Source: Hofstenia miamia
Lineage: Eukaryota; Xenacoelomorpha; Acoela
Assembly (NCBI GenBank): GCA_004352715.1
Contig: SCFE01000003.1
Coordinates: 2,550,570 to 2,614,569 of the forward strand
DNA: 64,000 nt
Reading direction: 5' to 3'
Positions within the stretch are counted from its first letter, which is position 1. Each line of letters begins with the position of its first letter. The notes beneath the pieces are model-generated. The model was not told the origin of the DNA. It made no database searches and worked only from the letters and a program-made list of their open reading frames with translations. The position numbers and the translations under genes were made by a program. Shown here in pieces: positions 23,512 through 35,504 of this stretch.

Positions 23512-25617
23512 GGCATACTAGTCATCAAAAAACACCCTCTAAAAAAAAAACCTTAAATTATTAGTGTATGAAAAACCTTTTTTAAAAAAAATTTAAATTT
23601 AAAAGATTTTCATTTATTTTTTTTTAAAGAAATTTTTAATAAATCTCCCAACTAAATTTTTAAAGTTTTTTTTAAAAAAGCTGCTCATAAAACGGGCTGG
23701 GCCCCAAAAAAATTTGGAAAAGTAAAATTTGGGCCAGTTTAAAAGGGTAAATTTACTGTCTAAAAAAAAATTTTACTGTATTTAAAATTTAATAGGGGCT
23801 TTTCAAAACCCGTTTAAAAAAATGTTTTTTGATATGGGGTATTTTAAGCTCAAAAAGTTTTATTTAATATAAAGCATTTTCATCTGGGAAAAGGATTTGA
23901 TCTCACAAAAAAATTTAAATAAATTTGGTTTTTTTAGAAAAAAGGGGTATTTTTTTCGGGACGGTTGGCAAGGGATAACTTTTGTTTTCCAACTGCATGA
24001 CACTGTGTTTTAGAGAAATTAATTAATTTATTCGGCTCCTTTTATCCCCCGACCCCATCGAATTAAATTGAAAATTCAAAGAATCCTTCTAAATTTGCAT
24101 TTTGAAAAAATACATTTTTGTGAAAATAAATTTGACGAGAGAAAAATATAAATTTAACAAACCCGACATAAATGATAAAAAAACCCCCCTTTAGGGAAAG
24201 CCCACGTCAGGGATGTCATACCCCCGAGTATCAAAAGGGGGGGAAATTTTAAAAACAAAATGGGACCAACAACCAATCGGGGAGGGACTCTTTACAAAAT
24301 CACAAAACCGAAATTTTTCCCAAGTTTTTAAGCAAATTTTTAGTTTTGCTTTTTTCTTTAAAAGGTTTTATCAAAAAACCTAAATTTTTAAGAAAAAAAT
24401 TTCATCCCTTTATTTAAAGTCCCCTTTCCTTTCATCGAGGGGTTTTTTTTTTCCCCCTTTGATCAGATGTATGTAGAAAGTAGACAGAAAGCACACTTTG
24501 CCCGCAAAAAAACCCCCCCTCCCCCCCCAGCCCCCAAATTAAAGATGTCCCCGCAAAAAATCAAATTTTCAAAAATCATATAAAATTTAATCAAAATAAA
24601 TTTCTTTAAAAAAATTTCTGTACAAATTTGGAACTCAAAAATTTTTGGGTTATTTCTTTTCATGGGAAAAACTTTCTTTCAAAAAAAAAGCTCACTTTTA
24701 TTTTGGATATTTAAAAAACTACATAGCTCCCACGTCAAACAAAATTTTTTTTTTTAAAAATATATATCTAAACATACTATTTTTACATTTTTAAACACAA
24801 AAGTTTATTTTTTTAAACCCTTTTTTTGTCATTTACAGTTTTAAAAATTTTTGGAAAATTTTTAGCAAAACCCAAGAAACTATCCCCGTCAAAAAACTTT
24901 ACACATGTCAAAATTTAAAAATGTTTTTCATTTCAAAATTTGCTATAAATTACATCTTTTTTAATGAAATTTTTGAAATTTCTTATTAAGAAATTCATTT
25001 AAATATATTTTAACAGGTTAAATAATTGATTTAAAAACAAATTTTGTGTTTTCTTTGTCGTAAAAAAATGCAGGGCTATCCCATAAAAAAGTCAAACATT
25101 TTTTTTTCAAAAAAAATCCCCGAAAAAAATGATGGGGAAAATTATTTAAAAAATTTCCCTTTATTTGAAATTTTTGGGAAAAAAAAGAAAATTTGATTTT
25201 TTCTGGGAAAAATATTTTTCCCGGCCCCCGCGCGCGTTTTTTTTCACAAACAAAGGAATTAACATAAAAAAAGGGTTTTCCCAGCAAAATCATTTCAAAA
25301 TTTATGAAAAAGTCAAATTTTTTAAACAAAAAAAGCTTTTGATATATTTTATTTTAAATTTTAAAAATTTATTTTAAAATATTTTTTTTAGTTTTCGGGA
25401 TTTTTAGGGTTTAATACTAGTAAAAGAAAAAAAAACCCTCCCTTTGTACCCCGATCTACGATTTAAAATTTAAAAGATTTTTTAAATTTTCTCATGCACT
25501 ATATATGAAAAAAAAAAAAACCCCCGCAGTAAAAAATGATTTTAAAATACTCGACTATTTAGACCCAGTCTTTTAAATTAAAATACACAGGGGTATATAT
25601 ATATATATATATATAAA

Positions 25618-26617
25618 NNNNNNNNNNNNNNNNNNNNNNNNNNNNNNNNNNNNNNNNNNNNNNNNNNNNNNNNNNNNNNNNNNNNNNNNNNNNNNNNNNN
25701 NNNNNNNNNNNNNNNNNNNNNNNNNNNNNNNNNNNNNNNNNNNNNNNNNNNNNNNNNNNNNNNNNNNNNNNNNNNNNNNNNNNNNNNNNNNNNNNNNNNN
25801 NNNNNNNNNNNNNNNNNNNNNNNNNNNNNNNNNNNNNNNNNNNNNNNNNNNNNNNNNNNNNNNNNNNNNNNNNNNNNNNNNNNNNNNNNNNNNNNNNNNN
25901 NNNNNNNNNNNNNNNNNNNNNNNNNNNNNNNNNNNNNNNNNNNNNNNNNNNNNNNNNNNNNNNNNNNNNNNNNNNNNNNNNNNNNNNNNNNNNNNNNNNN
26001 NNNNNNNNNNNNNNNNNNNNNNNNNNNNNNNNNNNNNNNNNNNNNNNNNNNNNNNNNNNNNNNNNNNNNNNNNNNNNNNNNNNNNNNNNNNNNNNNNNNN
26101 NNNNNNNNNNNNNNNNNNNNNNNNNNNNNNNNNNNNNNNNNNNNNNNNNNNNNNNNNNNNNNNNNNNNNNNNNNNNNNNNNNNNNNNNNNNNNNNNNNNN
26201 NNNNNNNNNNNNNNNNNNNNNNNNNNNNNNNNNNNNNNNNNNNNNNNNNNNNNNNNNNNNNNNNNNNNNNNNNNNNNNNNNNNNNNNNNNNNNNNNNNNN
26301 NNNNNNNNNNNNNNNNNNNNNNNNNNNNNNNNNNNNNNNNNNNNNNNNNNNNNNNNNNNNNNNNNNNNNNNNNNNNNNNNNNNNNNNNNNNNNNNNNNNN
26401 NNNNNNNNNNNNNNNNNNNNNNNNNNNNNNNNNNNNNNNNNNNNNNNNNNNNNNNNNNNNNNNNNNNNNNNNNNNNNNNNNNNNNNNNNNNNNNNNNNNN
26501 NNNNNNNNNNNNNNNNNNNNNNNNNNNNNNNNNNNNNNNNNNNNNNNNNNNNNNNNNNNNNNNNNNNNNNNNNNNNNNNNNNNNNNNNNNNNNNNNNNNN
26601 NNNNNNNNNNNNNNNNN
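25618..26617. other. assembly gap, exactly 1000 N
   Basis: The round length suggests a gap of unknown size. It is bounded by (TA)n on both sides (25595-25614 and 26618-26640). Confidence 0.95.
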
Positions 26618-26877
26618 TATATATATATATATATATATATAGAATGTATGTAATTTTAATTCACGAACTTGAAAGGGGATAATAAGCGTACAAGTATACA
26701 AGTATATAAACTGATTTTTGTGTTGTGTTTTCTTGTACATGATGACTAAGCATTTGCCATGCAGGACTGGAGCACAGGTTTTCCCAATTTTGGGATTCGA
26801 AAATGTCGAGATTGGAATTAGACAATAGGTCCGTGATTGATATCCCTAAATGAACATGGAAGTATGTGCCAATAATA

Positions 26878-27077
26878 TATCCTTTCAACAAGCTTCTTAT
26901 ACGTTTAAAAAAGGCTGAACAATTATAAATAAAGAAGGATATTGTATGGATGAATGAAAGTACAATATTTGTAGCCAATATATCCTTTCAACAAGCTTCT
27001 TATACGTTTAAAAAAGGCTGAACAATTATAAATAAAGAAGGATATTGTATGGATGAATGAAAGTACAATATTTGTAG
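26878..27077. repeat. tandem duplication, period 103 bp
   Basis: The segment beginning CCTTTCAACAAGCTTCTTAT at 26881 is repeated from 26984 with no difference seen through TACAATATTTGTAG. A short divergent spacer (26975-26980) joins the units. It lies next to a gap, so an unmerged contig end is as likely as a real tandem repeat. Confidence 0.75.
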
Positions 27078-27185
27078 TGCACGAAAACATAATTTGAATA
27101 TTTCAAATTTTTGTGATAATTTTTAAGGCGTCCGAGTATTGATTTGCACATTATTAGCAGAAATTAATAATTCTATGCAATTTTC

Positions 27186-27191
27186 TTTATT
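27186..27191 (-). terminator. polyadenylation signal AATAAA of the PDZRN-like gene
   Basis: TTTATT on the plus strand is AATAAA on the minus strand, about 105 bases beyond the stop codon at 27297-27299. Confidence 0.5.
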
Positions 27192-27296
27192 AAAAAAATA
27201 GCGTTCAACTAAACACTTATAATCATATCTAAATTTACATTTACAACCATGATGCTTAGAAGAAACCTTAGATGTCAACTTCTTTCGGCAAGTTTG

Positions 27297-28178
27297 TTAA
27301 ATCTGAACATTAGATATTGATATACACTTGGCAGTAGCAGTAGACTCATGTAGCAACGCCTGCATCGTAATGAGATGATCAAGAATGTGTTCTTTTCGCT
27401 TGTTGATTCTCTTCTTAATGTCTTTGGATGCGGGCGTTTGAACATTCTCTTTGAAACTGTCGACATGTTCTTGACTGATGATGCTGGTACGATTGCTAGA
27501 GGTAGGCTCTGTCATCCAACGACGTTTGCACTGATTACGAAGGCAATCTTTTGAGAATTTGTCATCACTCTGAGTTTCATCGACACCCTCAATTACTTTG
27601 GTGATGTTTTTTCTTTGAACTCGTCGTGATCTATTGTTACCTGCACCTTTAGTTATATAGCGTGTGCCATCTGCTCTTATCTTAACTTTCCAGTTGGTGC
27701 TTTCATCGGTTTCATGCTCTTGACTGCTTGTGCTTAATTCACAACTTTGTTCAAGCATTTTTAGATAGGCCTCGCATTTACGCACTAAGGAGCCTGTATC
27801 TAGTTCGTTTATTGAAGCTAAGTAAGAAGAAAATGTGTCAAATGTTCGAGATGTAGCTAGCAGACGTTTTTTAGATTTTTTCTGCTCACTACTCAATTTG
27901 CAAGAATCGCAGTGAGGGTATTTTACGGTTTTAGACTTTAGTTGTGTTGTTTTACATCGTGATAAATTTTCTGTAGTTTTACTACGTTTACATTCAGAAC
28001 GTTGGCAGTTTCCTCGCGAGATGGCGTTAATGGTTGTATCACACATAAAGCATTTAGAACAGAGACGTAATTCCCCATTGAGATGCTCAATTGTTGATTG
28101 GTTGCTGTAATCTTCAAGTTGCTGACCGTTCGTAGATGAATTTTTTTCACTGGTCTTCTTACCTCGGCGATTACAGCT
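27297..28178 (-). CDS. PDZRN-like exon 7 (last): Cys-rich segment and LNX3-homology C-terminus
   Basis: Acceptor ATATTTTAG precedes 28178; phase 0; stop TAA at 27297-27299. It encodes residues 272-564. Cysteines at 311, 314, 317, 329, 334, 361 and 364 include two CxxC pairs. W434 and D441-G442-T443-R444 belong to the conserved 'W(K)VK.R.DGTRYI' block of PDZRN proteins. The C-terminus ends NVQI, a possible class II PDZ ligand, where vertebrate members end in a class I type tail. Confidence 0.85.
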   Translation of the reverse strand, partial: SCNRRGKKTSEKNSSTNGQQLEDYSNQSTIEHLNGELRLCSKCFMCDTTINAISRGNCQRSECKRSKTTENLSRCKTTQLKSKTVKYPHCDSCKLSSEQKKSKKRLLATSRTFDTFSSYLASINELDTGSLVRKCEAYLKMLEQSCELSTSSQEHETDESTNWKVKIRADGTRYITKGAGNNRSRRVQRKNITKVIEGVDETQSDDKFSKDCLRNQCKRRWMTEPTSSNRTSIISQEHVDSFKENVQTPASKDIKKRINKRKEHILDHLITMQALLHESTATAKCISISNVQI

Positions 28179-29572
28179 CTAAAATATTATCAATAAATTG
28201 ATTTTACTATTATAATCCTTTGATGTTTACAATCTGTAATAATTTTGAGATTCCATTATTGATTTAATAATCTTCAGAAATAAATCGAATATTCCATAAG
28301 TGTAATTAATAAATAACTTTAAATATATGATGCATACAAACTTTTAATTTACTTCATATTTCCATATTAATATGTATAAATTTATGAAAATTTCAGTCGA
28401 GTTAGGGCAGTGGGGTACGCAGAAGGGTGTGGGGGCATTGTGGGAATGGATGTTAGGACCGTGGTGTACGTGTACGTTTATTGCGTTTTTTTATTTTGGT
28501 TTATAATTTCGTCCATGTTTCCAAACATTTTCAAGATTTTGATGGCACTGATTTTAAATCAAATTAAGGTTACTAAACAATTAGGGCATATTGAAGTATA
28601 CCTTAGTTAATTATAATTTATTCACTTAAAATGTCTACATAATGCGGTCACTTAGCATCAATATCGTAATTAATTACCATCTTATAAATTAATAAATTAA
28701 AGAAAGCATTTATTGAACACTTATCTAGCAAATCTTTATATGCTGACTATACAATTACTTAAGAAATATTGGAATTTTACTTTATAGTTAAGGTAAAACA
28801 TGTACCTATTAAAAAAATTTGAATTCCATGAAGTTAATGATAAAAAATATTCATTAATGAGTCACAAGTAATGAATTGATATCTTGCTAATTGCGGAGGC
28901 AGAAAACTTCGATCCATTTAAAAACATGTGACCCAAACAATTTTCAGAAATATTGAACTAAATTTTATTGCTGATCTGCAACAATGAACAGCTGAAATTT
29001 ATTGATTTCGAATACATTATTATTAAGTTTCCAAATATGTTAATACAGATTCCAAACTTGAAAAAATCATTATTACAGGCAATTTTTTCAATGTTTACAA
29101 ATAAAATTTAGTGAGAGCATTCCAAACATGTATTTTGCATTTCTGATTGCCTTTAAGTCAATGTCATGCATTTCGTATGACGGAAACTATTAACTTTGCG
29201 ATGACATTCAGTTTTTGAAATCCAATATCTTTGAGACCTTCAAGTGAGCGGGAGCCGTTTGAACAAAATTAAAGCGTCAATTAAATTAGATGTAAGTATA
29301 CCGACAAATTTCTCGCGTCATTTGCTATTTATTGTTTAAAAAGCTTTGATAAAAATAATCGGCCATGCTTTGTTTGAATTAATAGATATTGGAGGAGAAT
29401 CTGTTTTTACTACTGCATATAATTTTGAGTGTATGGCACAATCCAGATATGAGTGCATACCATATTAAATATTTTTTTAAATGAGAATATTACATTTTGC
29501 AGTTAAAAAACTATTTCTCTTTGTCTACAAATTTATTTAAATAAATAATTATTGGCAATTGTGAAGAAGATA

Positions 29573-29610
<38 letters not shown>

Positions 29611-29878
29611 ACATTAAGATTGTGTAATTAGGAATTTCGTCAAATCTCTAAAATTTCAGTGAATTTGTGAAATGGCTATTTCACTTAAAAACTTCATAAA
29701 ACAACTAAGTTTGGGGAGGTGGGGTTAGAGTTAGGGTTGGGTTTAATATTTTTCCAATATATACATGAAGTATTTAGGTCTTTTAATGTTTTTATGAAAC
29801 TGGATAGTGAAATACCAATTTCACAAATTCACTGAATTTTAGGGATTTTACGAAATTCCTAATTTCACTATATTACTG

Positions 29879-29922
<44 letters not shown>

Positions 29923-32900
29923 TATGCAATATATGTATACATATATTGTATATTTACTAATAATTCACTATCAATTAAGATGAATTTCAATTTAATGAGA
30001 GACATTTTGTGAAAATTAGTGAAAATATCATTTTACCCTGAATTATTATGTTAAACAATATTAAAAAATTTTCTAAATAGCTTAGGGTAAATGAGATGAT
30101 GAAAATCAATTTATTAGAATGTGCTTAAACGTTTTTTTATAAATGTTTATATTAGCTATGAAATAATTATAGAATATATGGCTAATTATGCAGCTTTTCT
30201 AGCGAAATATATGGATATATTTTTCTCAAAAATGTTGCGGTATATATTTACAATATTAGATTAAATATTTTTCTAACTGTAGTTTTAGAAATGTAAAATG
30301 TAAATTACACATTTCTGAAATTTAGAGGAAGCAAAAGATAAATCGAACTCCATTTGACTTTACTTAGAAACTTATAAACAAATCATCAAGAGTGATTCAT
30401 GATATACCTGTGTCAAAGGAAGATCGCAGTTTTGAAGGATGGCTTTATCAGATGCATCAAGCTCTTGCATGTCTATGCTTTCCAGATCAGTGGTTGACGG
30501 CAGAGAAGGCAAGTGGGGATATCTAAGCACATTTTCTTTCAATAACTACTATACTATTAGTATTACTAATATGGTTTATGTACAAGTCAATATCGTTCGC
30601 TTTTCTATGGCTCCTATAGTCATTATATTGCACATATACCATGTATATAAATATATATATATATATATATAGACATGCACAACGTTTTAGGATATAATAT
30701 TACACAAAATATCTTTCAAAATAAATATTGAAAAATTGGTGGATTCAGATTTTTATTTATTAGATTGCAAACTTTTTATGCTTAAAATCAATTCAGGATT
30801 GATGGATTAACCTAGGTTTTGGACATTGTTTCCGCCCCATGACTAGTCATATTAAATATATATATATATATAATTGAAAGCAACATGCTTGATATGTTAT
30901 TAGATATTTGTTACAATTCTGAGTCAAATGTAACTTGGAGCGCTTCAAAAAGTCATTGCAATTTCCACCCAAATGTCACTCATCTATTATTCATACCTTT
31001 CTAATATTAAATCTTTTGCGGTTTTAAATGTTTTTGACTTTTTCATTAGTTGTTGAATCGCAAAATCAAATTTGCAGCAACCAAACGTTCGATTAACTTT
31101 TTAACCGGTAATTGTTTTAAATATTTCTCATTTGACAGATTCTTCAAAGTATATCCAGCAGTCATACTCAGTGGCGTACCCGAGGGGGAGGGGCACGTCC
31201 TCCATCAGGTTTTCAAAATTGACTTTGATAGTTAAATCAAAAAAATTTCAGTAAATATTAAAAAAATTTAAAAACAATTGTCGTGAAATGCCTTTTTTAG
31301 AATCTATTTTTTTCAATATTTTCAAAAATTTTCGCGGAACTTCGCTTTTGGACACTAATTTGATGGTGACAAAATTTTCTCCCTTTCGAAAATCCTGCAT
31401 AATCCCCTGGTCATACTAGTCATCAATAATCACCATCTAAAAAAGAATCCTTAAATTATTAGTGTATGAAAACCTTATTTCAAATAACATTCAATTTCAA
31501 ATGATTTACATTGATTGTTTTTAAATGAATTTTTAACTAACTCTCCAATCTAAGTTTTCAATGTTTCTTTCAAAAATGCTGCTCATAAAGCGGACTGGAC
31601 CCTAAAAATATTGGCAAATGTAAACTTAGGCCTAGTTAAAATGGCTAATTATACTGTCTAAAACAAACTTTGACTGTATTTAAAATTTAATAGGGTCTTT
31701 ACAAATCCTGTTAATAAATATGTTTTATGATATGGAGTATTTAATGCTCAAATAGTTATATTAACTATAATGCATTATCATCTGGTAAAGGTATTAGATC
31801 TCACAAAAATATTCAAGTAAGTTGGATTGTTGTAGAAAAATGGCGTATTTTTTGCGGTACGGTTGGCAAGGGATAACTTTTGTTTTCCAACTGCATGACA
31901 CTGTGTTTGAGAGAAATTAATTAATTTATTCGGCTCCTTTTATCCCTCGACCGCATCGAATTAAATTGAAAATTCAAAGAATCCTTCTAAATTTGCATTA
32001 TGAAAATATACATTTGTGTGAATATAATTATGACGAGAGAAAGATATAAGTTAATCAACCACGACATAACTGATAAAAAGACCGCCTTTGAGGAAGAGCC
32101 TACGTCAGGCATGTCATACCCCAGAGTATCAAAGGGGCGGCAACTTTAAAACACAAAGTGGCACCAACAACCAATCGGAGAGGCACTCTTCACAATATCA
32201 CAAACCAGAATTCTTACCAATGTTTTAATGCAATTATTCAGTTATGCTTTTATCTTCAAAGGTTTTGATCAAGAACCATAATTGTTAATGAATAAATTTA
32301 CATCCGTTCATTAAATGTCCTCTTCCATTGCATCGAGGGATTTTTTATTACCCCTTGTGATCAGATGTATGTAGAATGTAGACAGAATGCACACTTAGCC
32401 AGCAAATAATCCCCCTCTCCTCCCCTAGCCCACAATTAATAGATGTCCTCGCAAAAACTCAATTTTACAAATATCATATAAATTTAACTCAATATAATTC
32501 TCTTCAAATAATTTACTGTACAAATTTGGAACTCAAAGATTTTGGGTTCATTGCTTTGCATGGAAAAGACTTACTTACAAAAAAATAGCTCACTTATATT
32601 TGGCATATTAAATAATCTACATAGCTCCTACGTCAATCAACATTATTTATTATAAATATATATATCTAAGCATACTATTTTGACATTTGTAAGCACAATA
32701 GTTGATTTTTATAAGCCATTCTTATGTCATTGACAGTTTCAAATATTTTGGAAATATTTCTAGCAAATCCAACGAATCTATCCTCGTCAAAAGACTTGAC
32801 ACATGTCAATATTAAAAGATGTTTTACATTGCAAATTCTGCTATAATTGACATCTTTTTAAGTGAATTATTCGAAATTTCTTATTAAGAAATTCATTTAA

Positions 32901-35452
32901 ATATATTTAAGCAGGTTAAATAATTGATTGAAAATCAATTTATGTGTTTGCTTAGTCGTAAATAACTGCAGGACTATCCTATAAAAACGTCAATCATTGT
33001 TTTTGCAAACAAACTCCACGAAGAAAGTGATGGGAAAATTGATTAAAAACATTCCCGTTGATTAGAATTGTTGGCGAAAGAAGAGAAATTGTGATTTTAT
33101 CTGGTAAATATATTTTACCGGCCACCAGCGCGCGTTTGTTTACACAAGCAATGGAATTAACATAACAAATGGATTTCCACAGCAAACTCATTGCAAATTC
33201 TATGAAATAGTCAATTATTTAATACAATAAATGCTTTAGATATATTGTATTTCAATTTGTAAAATTTCATTTAAATATATTTTATTCAGTTGTCGGTATT
33301 TGTAGGTTTAACTACTAGTAATAGAAAAAAATACCATCCTTATGTACCACGATCTACGATTCAAAGTTAAATAGATTTTGTAAGTTTGCTCATGCACTAT
33401 ATATGAAAAATAAAAATACCCCAGCAGTAAAAACTGATTTGAAACTACTCGACTATTCAGACCGAGTCTTTGAATTAAATATACACAGGTGTATATATAT
33501 ATATATATATATGTCTTGTTATTACACAAAATTTTCAGGGTGTTACTATTTTTTAGTAATTTTCTGGCTGCATCTGTAAACGAAAAATTATTTTGGTTGT
33601 GCTAATTTTCTAAATGTAGCTTTATTAGAATCACCTTAATAATGATGTTATGATATTTGAAGAATTTTTTAAATTTCATAATCCCTTGATAAATATAGGT
33701 AGTGCAATAATTCATTCCTCATTCGTTGAAGGTTTTCCAAATCGTTTGCAAATTATAACTAATTTATTACTAATATATATACTTAATTAAGAATCAGGTA
33801 ATTCCCTGGAGCTTGAAGGATTCTTTTCCTGTATTTTTAACCTGATATTAATACAAAGTTTTTGCCTTTTGTGTCAAAATTAATCATGCTTAGCTGACTG
33901 AAAAGAAATTGCATTACAGTGTAATTCGTGGATCAATCAGAAATATATAACGAATAGCAAGTGGGAATATCTTATAAGAAGGCCTTCATTTTTCATCTGT
34001 CAATAATACTTACTCGCCAGTTGATTAAATTTACTTTTGCGCTCAATCATTCAAAATATGCCACTAAACCTACGCAACAATTATGTCAATGTGTTACATA
34101 AATACATAACATTTTCCCTTAAACTTTACTCAATTTCCACCACATTAACTTAATTCTGTCAAACTTCAAATGAAGCATACAATTCAACGACTTTCTTCTT
34201 CACTCTGTATTTTTTGTAAACCATATTTTCAAATATCCTCATGTTGAATTTTGGATGTACCTCAACAGTTGATTTAAGGCCTTGATTTGAGTAGCATTGA
34301 TATAATTACACATTTAGAAACAAAATTATATATTTTTTGAAAGTTTTCTAATTTATCTATACAACAAAACTTTTTATAAAATCTAACACATTTTTGCAAA
34401 CCTTTGCAAAATAACCTACCTCATAGCAAAACAACTAGACCAAATTAAAAATGAACTGTATTTCCCATATTAATAGTACAAAAAAAATTAAATTCCCAAA
34501 GCCATTAGATACCTTTGCGAGGGTTTATTGATAAAATAAAGTTAAACAAAACTAGTGTCAAAATACAAGCATTATGTCATACCCAACTAAAAAACATTAA
34601 CTTTTTGTGCTGTAGAACTAAGTAAATATTAATGTCATATATATTTAACCAGTTGTAATCACGTAAAAAAATATATATATAAAATATGATAAAAAGCCAA
34701 AAGATTACGCTGCTCTTCATGAAACCTACTAACTGCAACTGCAACAAATGGCAAATATTGAGCTTCATTGATATAATTAGAGTAGTTAGGGCAGAGAAAA
34801 GTTTCAGCTGATCAAAATCAGAGCAGATTTAGAATGCAGGAAATAGTTAAGAGGATGTTTGACACACATTTTGTTTTTTGAAACTGGGGAAAAAATCATT
34901 ATCTAAGAAATTTTTTTAAATAAATACTAATCTAAAAAGTACAAGTAATCGATTTGGGGAACGGCTTAAACATCGACATACAATTAAAGGAAAATTTCAC
35001 TTTCCGACTTTGTATTATAAAACATCAAAAGCACGACCCAATTCAACATCTTGCATTCACTCTAAAATTAAGAGGCAAAAACGCTTTGAAATGCATTCTC
35101 TTGAAAAAAGCAGTGAAACAGAAAAGACACTTTTACATCCATCCTCTACGCATTTCTTACATTAAAAGCTTTGATTAAACACATTTTCTATGATGATACA
35201 CACTTGTCATTTCATCTAAAGGTTACGGAAATCTGTGATTTCTTCGGCTATTTTTATTAAAAAATTCTACTAAAACTTGGAATACTTCGTATTGGTCAGC
35301 TTTAATGCTTTAATGTTACCTAAATGTCGATATAATATAGTATTATATAATATATATATATATATATTTGTCATTTGTACTGTGGACATCCGAAGTAGAG
35401 TGTGCAGGTGACAGATCTTTTAAACATTTCATGATGCAACTGAGTTATATAC

Positions 35453-35504
<52 letters not shown>

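Larger units (their letters stand above)
21713..25594. repeat. corrupted copy of the 29611-33492 block (assembly artefact)
   Basis: The block matches 29611-33492 end to end at a constant offset of 7898 bases at every anchor checked, so there is no net indel over 3.88 kb. It differs at very many positions. In most of its length the base after any run of two or more identical bases is replaced by the run base (for example TTTTCTTTCAATAACTAC becomes TTTTTTTTTAAAAAATAC). Short intervals such as about 23955-24110 are nearly clean. It contains spoiled versions of a host exon (22510-22624) and of a MITE (23271-23511). It ends in (TA)n next to a 1000-base N gap. Confidence 0.85.
29611..33492. repeat. 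intact version of the 3.88-kb block copied at 21713-25594
   Basis: Bounded by (TA)n on both sides. It contains PDZRN-like exon 6 with good splice sites and a MITE with perfect target duplications, so this is the authentic locus. Internal (TA)n tracts lie at about 29880-29919, 30650-30671 and 30857-30872. Confidence 0.8.

Noticed and set aside
25559-26740. 393-codon open frame on the minus strand
   Set aside because: It consists of Ns and (TA)n translated as Tyr-Ile repeats. The same applies to frames over the other gaps (45335-45784, 54864-55257, 60108-60667).
26661-26978. 105-codon minus-strand frame below the PDZRN-like gene
   Set aside because: Its start lies in the 103-bp tandem duplicate, its end in (TA)n-flanked sequence, and no motif is recognisable. 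Possible but unsupported.
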